Assembly: GCF_022695595.1 (NCBI RefSeq) | Contig: NZ_CP074380.1 | Coordinates: 4,252,501 to 4,316,500, forward strand | From: Streptomyces sp. MST-110588 | Lineage (GTDB): Bacteria; Actinomycetota; Actinomycetes; Streptomycetales; Streptomycetaceae | Length of the DNA: 64,000 bases | Reading direction: 5' to 3' | Part shown: piece by piece, positions 9,789 through 19,026 of the stretch | Layout: the number at the start of each line of letters is the position of its first letter | How positions within the stretch are numbered: the stretch's first letter is position 1 | Made by a program: the position numbers and the translations under genes | Notes under the pieces: model-generated | Seen by the model: the letters and a program-made list of their open reading frames with translations, nothing else | Databases searched by the model: none | Told to the model about the DNA's origin: nothing

Positions 9789-10571
9789 TCAGCGGGCGTC
9801 GTCCGGGAGGAGCCGCGCCAGAGTGCGCACCGCCCGGTACTGGAGGGTCTTGATCGCGCCCTCGTTCTTCCCCATGACGCGCGCCGTCTCGGCGACCGAC
9901 AGGCCCTGGAGGAAACGCAGGGTCACGCACTCCTGCTGCTGGGGATTGAGCTTGCGCACCGCCTCCAGGAGGGCGGCGTTGGAGAGCGACTCCAGTACGG
10001 AGTCCTCCGGGCTGCGCTCGACCTCGTTGGCGTCGAGCATCTCGCCGGTGGTCACTTCCAGGCGGAAGCGCGAGGACTTGAAGTGGTCGGCCACCAGGTT
10101 GCGGGCGATGGTCACCAGCCAGGCGCCGAAGTCACGGCCCTGCCAGGTGAAGGTGCCGATGCGGCGCAGGGCGCGCAGGAACGTCTCGCTCGTGAGGTCT
10201 TCGGCGGTGGCCCGGCCGCCGACGCGATAGTAGATGTAGCGGTAGACCGTATCGGCGTACTGGTCGTAGAGGCGCCCGAAGGCGTCGGCCTCGCCGGCCT
10301 GGGCGCGTTCGACGAGGTCCATCATGCGACGGCTGTCGCTGTCGGCGGGGCGTCGGGCGGTGGACGTGCCGGTGCCGGAGCGCCGGGTGCGGCCGGTCTT
10401 GCTGCCGACTGCCGCGCTCCCGTCGGCCAGGGCGTAGCACGGGCCGACGGGGACGGCTGTGGCGAATGCGGGGACGGCGTACGCGGTGGGGACGAAACTG
10501 CGCAGGTGGTCGACGAGTGTCGTACGCAGCGTAGCCAGGCCCGAGGCGTCAACCCCGACGTGTGGGTACAC
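9789..10571 (-). CDS. bldN: ECF sigma factor BldN (developmental sigma factor)
   Basis: A 260-residue ECF sigma factor. Region 2 carries RAQAGEADAFGRLYDQYADTV and DLTSETFLRALRRIGT. Region 4 carries LNPQQQECVTLRFLQGLSV and KNEGAIKTLQYRAVRTL. The first ~86 residues (from VYPHVGVDASGL) form the pro-sequence known to be removed from BldN in Streptomyces. The start is GTG at 10571 with GGGAG upstream, giving the conserved VYPHVG N-terminus. BldN directs transcription of bldM and of the chaplin and rodlin genes needed for aerial hyphae; its activity is held by RsbN, encoded next. A relatively AT-rich upstream zone (10670-10790) probably carries its promoter. Confidence 0.96.
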   Translation of the reverse strand: MYPHVGVDASGLATLRTTLVDHLRSFVPTAYAVPAFATAVPVGPCYALADGSAAVGSKTGRTRRSGTGTSTARRPADSDSRRMMDLVERAQAGEADAFGRLYDQYADTVYRYIYYRVGGRATAEDLTSETFLRALRRIGTFTWQGRDFGAWLVTIARNLVADHFKSSRFRLEVTTGEMLDANEVERSPEDSVLESLSNAALLEAVRKLNPQQQECVTLRFLQGLSVAETARVMGKNEGAIKTLQYRAVRTLARLLPDDAR

Positions 10572-11004
10572 GGGACTCCCAGAGGCAGAGCTTCCATCAC
10601 GTGCAGTGCGGGACCGTTCACTCGTCGTAGGGACGTGTGGGTACCGGTTTGCGTCTGAGGAGAATAACGCTTCGTACAGGCAGCGCTACACCCAGTTGCT
10701 CAAATCATCGATTACTTCTGATCCGTTACGCATTGTTGTCGTTCCAAGTATCGAATCTTGAGCAGGTATTGATCGGAAGGGAGCGTGATCTGCCTGGTTG
10801 CGGGGCGTGTTGTGGCGAACCGTCAGCAACGGGACTGGCGGGGGCACGGTGGGGTATGCAGAGTGATTGCCTGCGGCCCGCCGGCGGCTCGGCGCGGCGG
10901 GCAGGCGGGGACGTGGCGCGGTGGCGGCGCCTCGGAGGTGGCGTGCCTCGGTGGCGGTGAGTGCTGGCGGTGAGCCCCGGGGGTGGCGCGGCGTGTTGGG
11001 TGCC
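10572..11004. other. 433-bp upstream region of bldN; no gene
   Basis: No convincing coding frame. The segment 10670-10790 is markedly richer in A+T than its surroundings and is the likely bldN promoter zone; bldN is a known BldD target, but I could not place a confident BldD site by eye. The rest, up to the HAD-IB stop, is GC-rich. Confidence 0.55.
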
Positions 11005-12054
11005 TCAGTGGCGGCGGCGCTGGAGGGCGACCGCGGCGGCGGCCCCGCCCGCGAGCGCGCCCACCCCGGCCGCAGCCGGGATGCCGATCCTGACCGCCTT
11101 GCGGCCCGTACGGTAATCACGCAGCCGCCAGCCGTTCTCGCGCGCGTGCTTGCGCAGCCGGCTGTCCGGATTGATCGCGTACGGATGGCCGACGAGCGAG
11201 AGCATCGGGATGTCGTTGGCCGAGTCGCTGTACGCCGCACAGCGGGACAGGTCCAGACCTTCGGCCGCGGCCAGTGCCCGTACGGCCTCGGCCTTGGCGG
11301 GGCCGTGCAGCGGCTCGCCCACCAACTTGCCGGTGTAGACGCCGCCCACGGACTCGGCCACGGTCCCGAGCGCGCCGGTCAGCCCGAGCCGCCGGGCGAT
11401 GATCGTCGCGGTCTCCACAGGGGCCGCGGTCACCAGCCAGACCTTCTGGCCGGCGTCGAGGTGAGCCTGGGCCAGGGCGCGGGTCCCCGGCCAGACGCGC
11501 TCGGCCATGTACTCGTCGTAGATCTCCTCGCCGATGGACATCAACTCGGAGACCCGGTGGCCCTGGACGATGGACAGCGCGCTGTTGCGTACGTCCTGCA
11601 TGTGCTCGGGGTTCTCCGAGCCGGCCAGCCGGAAGTAGATCTGCTGCCAGGCGAAGCGGACCAGTTCGCGCTTGTGGAAGAAGTGCCGCTTGTACAGGCC
11701 GCGGCCGAAGTGGAAGAGCGCCGCGCCCTGCATGACGGTGTTGTCCAGGTCGAAGAACGCGGCGGCCTTGGCGTCGCCGACGACCGGGAACTCCGGCTCG
11801 GCGGGGGCCCGGCCTTCCTTGCTGTCCTTGCCGCTCCTGCCGTCCTTGCCTTCGCGGCCGTCCCTGGAGGCACCGGTGCCCAGGGCATCCGAGGCCGCGG
11901 CCCGCGTCCGCGCGTCCTCGGCGGACCGGGCCTCCTGTGCCTCGGCCTCCAGCGAGGACTTGCGCGCGGCCTCGGCCGCCGCTTCGCCCGCCAGCACGCT
12001 CCGTGCGGTGGCGGGGCGCCTGCCGCGGGTGAACCATCGCGTCGGAAGGGGCAT
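11005..12054 (-). CDS. HAD-IB family hydrolase with C-terminal membrane segment
   Basis: A 349-residue protein. Residues 1-92 are a charged, low-complexity region rich in Ala, Arg, Lys and Glu. The HAD-IB phosphatase domain starts at FFDLDNTV (Asp102 and Asp104), with VTAAP as motif II and [11 protein letters not shown] as motif IV, the SerB/phosphoserine-phosphatase-like arrangement. The C-terminus ([19 protein letters not shown] plus basic residues) is a probable membrane anchor. I use the ATG at 12054 because AGGAG lies ten bases before it; an in-frame ATG at 12102 lacks a ribosome site. The gene lies upstream of bldN on the same strand, a conserved neighbourhood in streptomycetes as I recall. 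Substrate unknown. Confidence 0.85.
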   Translation of the reverse strand: MPLPTRWFTRGRRPATARSVLAGEAAAEAARKSSLEAEAQEARSAEDARTRAAASDALGTGASRDGREGKDGRSGKDSKEGRAPAEPEFPVVGDAKAAAFFDLDNTVMQGAALFHFGRGLYKRHFFHKRELVRFAWQQIYFRLAGSENPEHMQDVRNSALSIVQGHRVSELMSIGEEIYDEYMAERVWPGTRALAQAHLDAGQKVWLVTAAPVETATIIARRLGLTGALGTVAESVGGVYTGKLVGEPLHGPAKAEAVRALAAAEGLDLSRCAAYSDSANDIPMLSLVGHPYAINPDSRLRKHARENGWRLRDYRTGRKAVRIGIPAAAGVGALAGGAAAAVALQRRRH

Positions 12055-12226
12055 TCCGTAGGAACTCCTGCCGGTGTGGGGATCGGGCGACGGGTGGGCC
12101 ATACCCGCTAGCCTAGCCAGTTTGTTCGGTGCACCCGGTTACGGCCGTATGTCCGGCGGACCTGCCGCGGGCGACGGTCGCGTTACGGCCATTACGGACC
12201 GGTAGGTGCCCCTGCGCCGCGGCCCG

Positions 12227-12505
12227 TCAGGCGCCCAGTGCCCGGCGCAGCCGCTGCGGGTCCACCCGCCAGAAATCATGGGGCGCGCCGTCCACCAGGA
12301 CGACCGGAATCTGCTCCCAGTACTTGCGGTAGAGATCCGCGTCCTGAGTGATGTCCTTCTTCTCCCAGGAGGCGCCGGTCTCGGCGCAGACCTTCTCGAT
12401 CACGTCCTGGGCCACGTCACACAGGTGGCAGCCGGGCTTGCCGATGAGGGTGACCGTGCTGTCGGCGGGGTTCTTGCGGGGGCCGCGGCCGAAGAGGGAA
12501 GCCAT
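12227..12505 (-). CDS. Glutaredoxin-like (thioredoxin-fold) protein
   Basis: A 92-residue thioredoxin-fold protein with the redox motif GKPGCHLCDVA (CxxC), the cis-proline segment QIPVVLVDG and the C-terminal FWRVDPQRLRRAL helix. It is likely a small disulfide reductase of the DUF836/glutaredoxin type in the cytoplasm. The start is uncertain among ATGs at 12505, 12514 and 12523; none has a strong Shine-Dalgarno, and I take the one closest to the fold (MASLFGRGP). It is divergent from rex, so a redox link is plausible but inferred only from position. Confidence 0.82.
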   Translation of the reverse strand: MASLFGRGPRKNPADSTVTLIGKPGCHLCDVAQDVIEKVCAETGASWEKKDITQDADLYRKYWEQIPVVLVDGAPHDFWRVDPQRLRRALGA

Positions 12506-12910
12506 GCCCGCCATTGTGCCCACAGCGGCGCCCGGACCGCCGCGCCGGGGCTGTCTCCGGGTGCTTCAAAGGTGCGGAACCGTCCTCGTAGAGGTTCGGA
12601 ACCGCACTCGCTGTCGATTACCATCGGTGGGCGATTTGTAGGTGTCCGGGGGCATAGCGGTGAGGAGTGAGAGCGCGTGCTCCCGTCGGCGCACCCGGAT
12701 CACCGGCGTGAAGCATGTGACCGGGGTGAACGGCGTGACTGGGAAGTTGGTTCCGTCGAAGCCCGTAAAACCCGGGTGACGCCGGTCACTTTGCCCGGAC
12801 AAAGCGGACACCATCTTTGTGCACGCGTTCACAAAGGCATAGCCTGCGTTCGACGGGGTGGTCCTGGGACAAGGTGCCGCCCACAGCCTCGCTCTACCCG
12901 CAGGAGCACC
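12506..12910. other. 405-bp divergent control region between glutaredoxin-like gene and rex
   Basis: No gene. It contains the Rex operator at 12818-12833 and, at about 12570-12607, an imperfect palindrome whose arms read GTGCGGAACCG and CGGAACCGCAC. The rex ribosome site AGGAGC lies just before its GTG. Confidence 0.6.
12818..12833. promoter_or_regulatory. Rex operator (ROP)
   Basis: TGTGCACGCGTTCACA differs at one position from the published Streptomyces Rex site TGTGAACGCGTTCACA. The flanks (CTT and AAG) extend the palindrome. It lies 78 nt before the rex start, as expected for autoregulation of the rex-hem operon by the NADH/NAD+ ratio. Confidence 0.92.
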
Positions 12911-13750
12911 GTGGCAACTGGCCGAACTCACCGACCGGCGACCCGAAGCCGAGGAATTCCCGAGGCCACCGTCGCCCGGCTTCCGCTGTATCTGCGTGCC
13001 CTGACCGGCCTCTCCGAGCGCTCGGTCCCGACGGTCTCCTCCGAGGAGCTGGCCGCCGCCGCGGGGGTCAATTCCGCCAAGCTGCGTAAGGACTTCTCCT
13101 ACCTCGGCTCGTACGGCACGCGCGGTGTGGGCTACGACGTGGAGTACCTCGTCTACCAGATCTCCCGCGAACTCGGCCTCACCCAGGACTGGCCGGTCGT
13201 GATCGTCGGCATCGGTAACCTCGGCGCCGCGCTCGCCAACTACGGCGGCTTCGCCTCCCGCGGTTTCCGGGTGGCCGCGCTGATCGACGCCGACCCGGCG
13301 ATGGCGGGCAAGCCCGTCGCGGGCATCGCCGTGCAGCACACCGACGAGCTGGAGCAGATCATCGCCTCCAACGGCGTGTCGATCGGTGTGATCGCCACCC
13401 CCGCGGGCGCCGCCCAGCAGGTCTGCGACCGCCTCGTGGCCGCCGGTGTCACCTCCATCCTGAACTTCGCGCCGACCGTGCTGTCGGTTCCGGACGGCGT
13501 CGACGTACGCAAGGTCGACCTGTCGATAGAACTGCAGATCCTGGCCTTCCACGAGCAGCGCAAGGCGGGCGAGGACGCGGCGCCCGAGGCGGCGCCGGCC
13601 ACCCCGGCCCGTTCGAGCGCGCCCGCGGCCGAGCGCAAGGAGCTGCCCGGCGAGGTGTCCGCGGCCGAGCGCAAGAGGCTGGACGGGGACGCGCCCGCGG
13701 CCGAGCGCAAGGGACCCGACGGGGATGTGCCCGCCGTGATGCCGGCATGA
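12911..13750 (+). CDS. rex: Redox-sensing transcriptional repressor Rex
   Basis: A 279-residue NADH-responsive repressor. The N-terminal winged helix (ATVARLPLYLRAL, SEELAAAAGVNSAKLRKD) binds ROP sites and the Rossmann domain (VVIVGIGNLGAALANY) senses NADH/NAD+; a swapped C-terminal helix (SIELQILAFHEQRK) closes the dimer. The start is GTG at 12911 after CAGGAG. The C-terminal tail beyond residue ~217 is extended by three imperfect copies of an AAERK-containing unit absent from the S. coelicolor protein I remember. It heads the hemA-hemC-hemD-hemB operon and, with its own operator upstream, ties haem synthesis to respiratory redox state. Confidence 0.97.
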   Translation: MATGRTHRPATRSRGIPEATVARLPLYLRALTGLSERSVPTVSSEELAAAAGVNSAKLRKDFSYLGSYGTRGVGYDVEYLVYQISRELGLTQDWPVVIVGIGNLGAALANYGGFASRGFRVAALIDADPAMAGKPVAGIAVQHTDELEQIIASNGVSIGVIATPAGAAQQVCDRLVAAGVTSILNFAPTVLSVPDGVDVRKVDLSIELQILAFHEQRKAGEDAAPEAAPATPARSSAPAAERKELPGEVSAAERKRLDGDAPAAERKGPDGDVPAVMPA

Positions 13751-13838
13751 GCGGGCGCGGCGTGCGGACCACGGAAAACACGAAGAACAGGCGTGTCACG
13801 GCCCCGGGCCGTGCCCCGCTGCGAAGCGAGGTGCGCTC

Positions 13839-15242
13839 ATGAGCCTCCTTGTCGTCGGACTGAGCCACCGCAGCGCTCCGGTGAGCGTGCTGGAACGTGC
13901 CGCCATCGCGCCCGAGGCGCGCGGCAAGCTGCTCCAGGAGACGGTCTCGGCCGAGCCCGCCGCCGAGGCCGCGGTCCTGTCCACCTGCAACCGCATCGAG
14001 CTGTACGCCGACGTGGACAAGTTCCACGCCGGTGTCGCCGAGCTGTCCACGCTGCTGGCGCGGCACGGCGGTGCCGGTCTGGAGGAGCTGACGCCCCATC
14101 TGTACGTCCACTACGAGGACCGCGCCGTCCACCACCTCTTCTCGGTGGCCTGCGGCCTGGACTCCATGGTCGTCGGCGAGGGCCAGATCCTCGGCCAGAT
14201 CAAGGACGCGCTGGCCGTCGCCCAGGAGCAGCACACCGCCGGGCGGCTGCTGAACGACCTCTTCCAGCAGGCGCTGCGGGTCGGCAAGCGCGCCCACAGC
14301 GAGACCGGCATCGACAGGGCCGGCCAGTCGCTGGTCACCTTCGGGCTGGAGCAGCTCGCGGGCCGGCAGGACGTCGAGGCGTGGGCGAAGGGCAAGCGCG
14401 CGCTGGTCATCGGCGCGGGCTCCATGTCCTCGCTGGCCGCCACCACGCTCGTACGCGCCGGGGTCGGCGAACTGGCCGTCGCCAACCGTACGGTGGCGCG
14501 TGCCGAGCGGCTGACCGCCATCCTGACCGAGCCGGGCTCCCCCGGCGCGGCCACCGGCCTGACCGCCCGTGCCGTACCGATGGACGCCATCGACGCCGAG
14601 CTGGCGCTCGCCGATGTCGTGGTCTCCTGTACGGGCGCGACCGGCCTGGTCCTGACGGGTGACGCGATCGGGGCCGCGGCCCAAGGCCGCGACGGCGAGC
14701 TGTACCTGCTGGACCTGGCCATGCCGCGGGACATCGACGCCGCCGTCCACGGGATCCCGGGTACGCGTTTCGTCGACATCGAGTCGCTGGCCGCCGCGTC
14801 CGCCGACGCGCCGATGGCCTCCGACGTGGACCAGGTGCGCGGCATCGTCTCCCAGGAGGTGGCCGCCTTCGGCGCCGCGCAGCGCGCCGCGCACATCACC
14901 CCCACCGTGGTCGCCCTGCGCACCATGGCCGCGGACGTCGTGGCGAGCGAGATCGCCCGCCTGGACGGCCGCCTTCCCGACCTGGACGACAAGCAGCGCG
15001 CCGAGATCACCCAGACCGTGCGCCGGGTCGTCGACAAACTCCTGCACGCGCCCACCGTGCGGGTCAAGCAGCTCGCGAGTGAGCCCGGCGGTGCCGGGTA
15101 CGCGGACGCGCTGCGCGAACTCTTCGACCTCGACCCCCAGACGGTCGCCGCCGTCAGCCGGGCCGACACGCGGACCACGCGGACTGCCGACCGGCAGGAC
15201 ACAGCACGGGACCGGCAGGACACAGCACGGGAGCGGGCATGA
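13839..15242 (+). CDS. hemA: Glutamyl-tRNA reductase
   Basis: A 467-residue enzyme converting glutamyl-tRNA(Glu) to glutamate-1-semialdehyde with NADPH, the first committed step of C5-pathway haem synthesis. The catalytic Cys50 lies in STCNRIE, the substrate domain includes CGLDSMVVGEGQILGQIK, and the NADPH domain carries VIGAGSMSSLAA. A C-terminal dimerisation helix follows. The last 15 or so residues are a tandem repeat (DRQDTAR twice) encoded by two exact 21-bp units at 15190-15231. ATG at 13839; the stop overlaps hemC (ATGA). The product feeds HemL, encoded at 46.9 kb in this window. Confidence 0.97.
   Translation: MSLLVVGLSHRSAPVSVLERAAIAPEARGKLLQETVSAEPAAEAAVLSTCNRIELYADVDKFHAGVAELSTLLARHGGAGLEELTPHLYVHYEDRAVHHLFSVACGLDSMVVGEGQILGQIKDALAVAQEQHTAGRLLNDLFQQALRVGKRAHSETGIDRAGQSLVTFGLEQLAGRQDVEAWAKGKRALVIGAGSMSSLAATTLVRAGVGELAVANRTVARAERLTAILTEPGSPGAATGLTARAVPMDAIDAELALADVVVSCTGATGLVLTGDAIGAAAQGRDGELYLLDLAMPRDIDAAVHGIPGTRFVDIESLAAASADAPMASDVDQVRGIVSQEVAAFGAAQRAAHITPTVVALRTMAADVVASEIARLDGRLPDLDDKQRAEITQTVRRVVDKLLHAPTVRVKQLASEPGGAGYADALRELFDLDPQTVAAVSRADTRTTRTADRQDTARDRQDTARERA
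15190..15231. repeat. Two exact 21-bp repeats in the 3' end of hemA
   Basis: ACCGGCAGGACACAGCACGGG occurs twice back to back, adding seven residues in frame just before the stop codon. Confidence 0.9.
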
Positions 15243-16219
15243 CTGACAGCACATTGACGGCACTGAGGCTGGGGACGCGGCGCAGCAAGCTCGCCATGGC
15301 CCAGTCCGGCCAGGTCGCCGAGGCGGTGCGGGAGCTGACCGGCCGCCCCGTCGAGCTGGTGGAGATCACCACGTACGGCGATGTCTCCCGTGAGCACCTC
15401 GCGCAGATCGGCGGCACCGGCGTCTTCGTCTCCGCGCTGCGTGACGCGCTGCTCGCCGGGGAGATCGACTTCGCCGTGCACTCGCTCAAGGACCTGCCGA
15501 CCGCGCAGCCCGAGGAGCTGGCGCTGGCCGCCGTGCCGGTGCGCGAGGACCCCCGCGACGTGCTGGTGGCGCGGCACGGCCTGACGTTCGAGAAGCTGCC
15601 GGACGGCGCCCGCGTGGGCACCGGTTCGCCGCGCCGCATGGCGCAGTTGAACGCCTGGGCGCGGTCGCTGGGCCGTCGTGTGACGACCGTACCCATCCGC
15701 GGGAACATCGACACCCGCATCGGTTACGTCGAGAACGGCGAGCTGGACGCGGTCGTGCTGGCCGCCGCCGGGCTCTCCCGCATCGGCCGTATCGGCGTGG
15801 CGACGGAGCTGCTGTCGCCCGACATGGTTTTGCCCGCCCCCGGCCAGGGGGCACTGGCGATCGAGTGTGCCGCGTCCAACGTGGAACTCCTCGCCCGGCT
15901 CCGCGAGCTCGACGACCCGTTCACCCGGGCCGCCGTGACCGCCGAGCGTTCCCTGCTCGCCGCCCTGGAGGCCGGCTGCTCCGCACCTGTGGGTGCGCTG
16001 GCCGACCTTCAGGCCGATGGGCAGGTTGTCACCGAAATGCGCCTGCGTGGCGTCGTCGGCACGACCGACGGCAACACGCTGGTGCAGCTGTCCACCACCG
16101 GGCACGTACCCGCCTCTCCCGATGACGCAGTGGCCCAGGCTTCCGGCCTGGGGCGCGAACTCGCCGCCGAGATGCTCGCAAAGGGTGCGGCCGGTCTTAT
16201 GGGGGAGCGAGCACTTTGA
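15239..16219 (+). CDS. hemC: Hydroxymethylbilane synthase (porphobilinogen deaminase)
   Basis: A 326-residue enzyme that condenses four porphobilinogens into hydroxymethylbilane. It starts LRLGTRRSKLAMAQSG and has the KDLPTA, RIGTGSPRR-type (VGTGSPRRMAQL) and VLPAPGQGALAIE blocks. The dipyrromethane-cofactor cysteine lies in LEAGCSAPVGA. The ATG overlaps the hemA stop by four bases, so translation is coupled. The 3' end overlaps the hemD TTG start. Confidence 0.97.
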   Translation: MTDSTLTALRLGTRRSKLAMAQSGQVAEAVRELTGRPVELVEITTYGDVSREHLAQIGGTGVFVSALRDALLAGEIDFAVHSLKDLPTAQPEELALAAVPVREDPRDVLVARHGLTFEKLPDGARVGTGSPRRMAQLNAWARSLGRRVTTVPIRGNIDTRIGYVENGELDAVVLAAAGLSRIGRIGVATELLSPDMVLPAPGQGALAIECAASNVELLARLRELDDPFTRAAVTAERSLLAALEAGCSAPVGALADLQADGQVVTEMRLRGVVGTTDGNTLVQLSTTGHVPASPDDAVAQASGLGRELAAEMLAKGAAGLMGERAL

Positions 16220-17865
16220 ACCCCACCGCCCCTGTCCACCCCGCAACCGGCCAGGTCACCTTCCTTGGTGCCGGACCCGGAGATCCGGGACTGCTGACGC
16301 TGCGCGCCGTGGAAGCGCTGGCGCGCGCGGACGTACTGATCGCCGACCCGCAGGTGCTCGACGTCGTCCGCGCACACGCGCGAGCGAATGTGGACACACC
16401 GCTGCAGGCGGCAGCCGACGAGCCGTCAATCCCCGCCGACGTCCCCCCGATCAGGGACACCGCCAATCTTGTCATGGGTGCCGCGCGCACCGGCAAGCGG
16501 GTGGTACGTGCGGTGGCCGGCGACCCCGGCCTGGACGCCGACGTCGCCGAGGAGATGCTGGCGTGCGCCGCCGAAGGCATCGTCTTCGAGGTCGTGCCCG
16601 GCATCGCCGCCGCGGTCGGCGTGCCCGCGTACGCCGGTGTGCCGCTGCGCGACGCGCACGGTACGGACGTGCGCTTCGTCGACGCCCGCAGCGCGGACGA
16701 GCGCTGCTGGAGCGAGGTCGGCGCCAGCGACGCGACCGCCGTGGTCGCAACGACCCTGGACTCGGTGGCCGCCGCCGCCGCGGAACTGGTCTCCGCGGGC
16801 CGCAAGCCCGACACCCCGATGACCGTCACCGTCGCCGGCACCACCACCCGCCAGCGCACCTGGTCCGCGACCCTGGGCACGGTCGCCCAGGTGCTCAAGG
16901 CCGCCAAGGTGCTGCCCTCGCCGGACGGCGGGCAGCCTGTCATAGCCGTGGTCGGGGAGCGGTGTGCCGCGGCGCAGCGCGACCGGCTCTCGTGGTTCGA
17001 GAACAAGCCGCTGTTCGGCTGGCGGGTCCTCGTACCACGTACCAAGGAGCAGGCCGCCTCGCTCTCCGACCAGCTCGTCTCCTACGGCGCGGTGCCGCAC
17101 GAGGTGCCGACCATCGCCGTGGAACCGCCGCGCACCCCGCAGCAGATGGAGCGCGCGGTCAAGGGCCTGGTGACCGGCCGCTACGAGTGGATCGCCTTCA
17201 CTTCCGTCAACGCCGTCAAGGCCGTACGGGAGAAGTTCGAGGAGTACGGGCTCGACGCGCGGGCCTTCGCCGGGATCAAGGTCGCGGCAGTGGGCGAGCA
17301 GACCGCCAACGCGCTGGTCGCCTTCGGCGTCAAGCCGGACCTGGTGCCCTCCGGGGAGCAGTCCGCCGCCGGCCTGCTGGAGGACTGGCCGCCGTACGAC
17401 CCGGTCTTCGACCCGATCGACCGCGTCTTCCTGCCGCGTGCCGACATCGCCACCGAGACGCTGGTGGCGGGCCTGATCGAGCTGGGCTGGGAGGTCGACG
17501 ACGTCACGGCCTACCGGACCGTACGGGCCTCGCCCCCGCCGGCGGACACCCGCGAGGCCATCAAGGGCGGCGGCTTCGACGCCGTGCTCTTCACGTCTTC
17601 CTCCACCGTCCGCAACCTCGTCGGCATCGCCGGCAAACCGCACAACGTGACCGTGATCGCCTGTATCGGTCCGGCCACCGCCAAGACCGCCGAGGAACAC
17701 GGGCTGCGCGTGGACGTCATGTCGCCCGAGCCCTCGGTGCACAAGCTGGCCCAAGCGCTCGCGGACTTCGGCGCGGCGCGGCGCGATGCCGCGCTGGAGG
17801 CCGGTGACCCGGTCACACGCCCCAGTGAGCGCCGGCCCGGATCGCGTAGGAGGGCTCGCAGTTGA
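16216..17865 (+). CDS. hemD: Uroporphyrinogen-III synthase fused to a degenerate tetrapyrrole-methylase domain
   Basis: A 549-residue two-domain protein. Residues 1-255 resemble SAM-dependent uroporphyrinogen methyltransferases ([18 protein letters not shown]), but the usual GDPFVFGRGGEE block reads [12 protein letters not shown], so methylase activity is questionable. Residues 270-535 are the HemD synthase domain ([36 protein letters not shown]), which closes hydroxymethylbilane to uroporphyrinogen III. The TTG start at 16216 overlaps the hemC stop and follows GGGGGAG. The 3' end overlaps hemB. The fusion is usual in Streptomyces. Confidence 0.93.
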   Translation: MNPTAPVHPATGQVTFLGAGPGDPGLLTLRAVEALARADVLIADPQVLDVVRAHARANVDTPLQAAADEPSIPADVPPIRDTANLVMGAARTGKRVVRAVAGDPGLDADVAEEMLACAAEGIVFEVVPGIAAAVGVPAYAGVPLRDAHGTDVRFVDARSADERCWSEVGASDATAVVATTLDSVAAAAAELVSAGRKPDTPMTVTVAGTTTRQRTWSATLGTVAQVLKAAKVLPSPDGGQPVIAVVGERCAAAQRDRLSWFENKPLFGWRVLVPRTKEQAASLSDQLVSYGAVPHEVPTIAVEPPRTPQQMERAVKGLVTGRYEWIAFTSVNAVKAVREKFEEYGLDARAFAGIKVAAVGEQTANALVAFGVKPDLVPSGEQSAAGLLEDWPPYDPVFDPIDRVFLPRADIATETLVAGLIELGWEVDDVTAYRTVRASPPPADTREAIKGGGFDAVLFTSSSTVRNLVGIAGKPHNVTVIACIGPATAKTAEEHGLRVDVMSPEPSVHKLAQALADFGAARRDAALEAGDPVTRPSERRPGSRRRARS

Positions 17866-18857
17866 GCAGCAGTACGTACGGCACCTTTCCCGGAGCCCGG
17901 CCGCGCCGGCTCCGTACGACCCCGGCCATGCGCCGCATGGTCGCCGAGCACCGTCTGAACGCGGCGGACCTGATCCTGCCCGCGTTCGTACGGGAGGGCC
18001 TGAGCGAGCCCGCGCCGCTCGCGGCGATGCCGGGCGTCGTCCAGCACACCCGTGACACGCTGCGCAAGGCGGCCGTCGAGGCGTGTGAGGCCGGCGTCAG
18101 CGGCATCATGCTCTTCGGCGTCCCGCTGGAGGAGAAGAAGGACGCGGCCGGCACGGCGGGCACCGACCCGGACGGCATCCTCCAGGTCGCCATCCGCGAC
18201 GTGAAGGCCGAGGTCGGCGACGACCTGGTGATCATGTCCGACCTGTGCCTGGACGAGTACACCGACCACGGCCACTGCGGGGTCCTGGACTCCGCGGGCC
18301 GGGTGGACAACGACGCGACCCTGGAGCGCTACGCCGAGATGGCGCAGGTCCAGGCCGACGCCGGCGTCCACGTGGTGGGCCCCAGCGGCATGATGGACGG
18401 TCAGGTCGGCGTCGTCCGCGACGCCCTGGACCAGACCGGCCACGAGGACGTCTCGATCCTGGCCTACACCGCGAAGTACTCCTCCGCCTTCTACGGCCCC
18501 TTCCGTGAGGCCGTCGGCTCCGCCCTCAAGGGCGACCGCAAGACCTACCAGCAGGACAGCGCCAACGCCCGTGAGTCCCTGCGCGAGTTGGCGCTGGACC
18601 TGGAGGAGGGCGCCGACATGGTCATGGTCAAGCCGGCCCTCCCCTACCTGGACGTCCTGTCGAAGATCGCGGACGCGGTGGACGTACCGGTCGCCGCGTA
18701 CCAGATCTCCGGCGAGTACGCGATGATCGAAGCCGCCGCCGAAAAGGGCTGGATCGACCGCGAAGCGGCCATCCGCGAAACCCTCACCGGCATCAAGCGC
18801 GCAGGCGCGAACATGATCCTCACGTACTGGGCCACCGAGGTGGCCCGGGGGCTGTAA
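17862..18857 (+). CDS. hemB: Delta-aminolevulinic acid dehydratase (porphobilinogen synthase)
   Basis: A 331-residue enzyme that joins two 5-aminolevulinates into porphobilinogen. Active-site lysines lie in [14 protein letters not shown] and [12 protein letters not shown]. The metal loop reads [14 protein letters not shown]: it keeps the first and third cysteines of the zinc-type site but has Asp at the second, an intermediate form. The TTG start at 17862 overlaps the hemD stop and is preceded by AGGAGG. It is the last gene of the rex-hem operon, with two strong hairpins downstream. Confidence 0.97.
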   Translation: MSSSTYGTFPGARPRRLRTTPAMRRMVAEHRLNAADLILPAFVREGLSEPAPLAAMPGVVQHTRDTLRKAAVEACEAGVSGIMLFGVPLEEKKDAAGTAGTDPDGILQVAIRDVKAEVGDDLVIMSDLCLDEYTDHGHCGVLDSAGRVDNDATLERYAEMAQVQADAGVHVVGPSGMMDGQVGVVRDALDQTGHEDVSILAYTAKYSSAFYGPFREAVGSALKGDRKTYQQDSANARESLRELALDLEEGADMVMVKPALPYLDVLSKIADAVDVPVAAYQISGEYAMIEAAAEKGWIDREAAIRETLTGIKRAGANMILTYWATEVARGL

Positions 18858-18881
18858 CCGCCTTCGGCGTCCGCGAGGTGA

Positions 18882-18968
18882 CGGGGCCGCACCCCAACTG
18901 AGCTGTCCGGGCTCAACCGGGGTGCGGCCCCGCGACCGCCCGGACGTCCGGACGGCCGGGCGGTCGCG
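18882..18968 (+). terminator. Tandem hairpin terminators of the rex-hem operon
   Basis: First hairpin: GGGGCCGCACCCC (18883-18895) pairs with GGGGTGCGGCCCC (18919-18931). Second: CGCGACCGCCCGG (18931-18943) pairs with CCGGGCGGTCGCG (18956-18968). Both stems are 13 bp and perfect, 25 nt after the hemB stop. Confidence 0.85.
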
Positions 18969-18990
18969 CCGGGCGCCGCGGGCGCGGGAC

Positions 18991-19017
18991 TTGTGAGGAA
19001 GTGGTTACAGTTATAAC
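18991..19017 (+). promoter_or_regulatory. Candidate promoter of the MBL hydrolase gene
   Basis: TTGTGA at 18991-18996 and TATAAC at 19012-19017 with a 15-nt spacer resemble a housekeeping promoter. The -10 box ends nine bases before the GTG start, so the transcript would be leaderless or nearly so. Confidence 0.55.
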
Positions 19018-19026
19018 GTTCTGCCC

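Noticed and set aside
13449..16246. Very long antisense frames (600-711 codons) opposite hemA and hemC
   Set aside because: They are GC-bias shadows of the real genes, rich in Arg/Gly/Pro, without ribosome sites or protein families.
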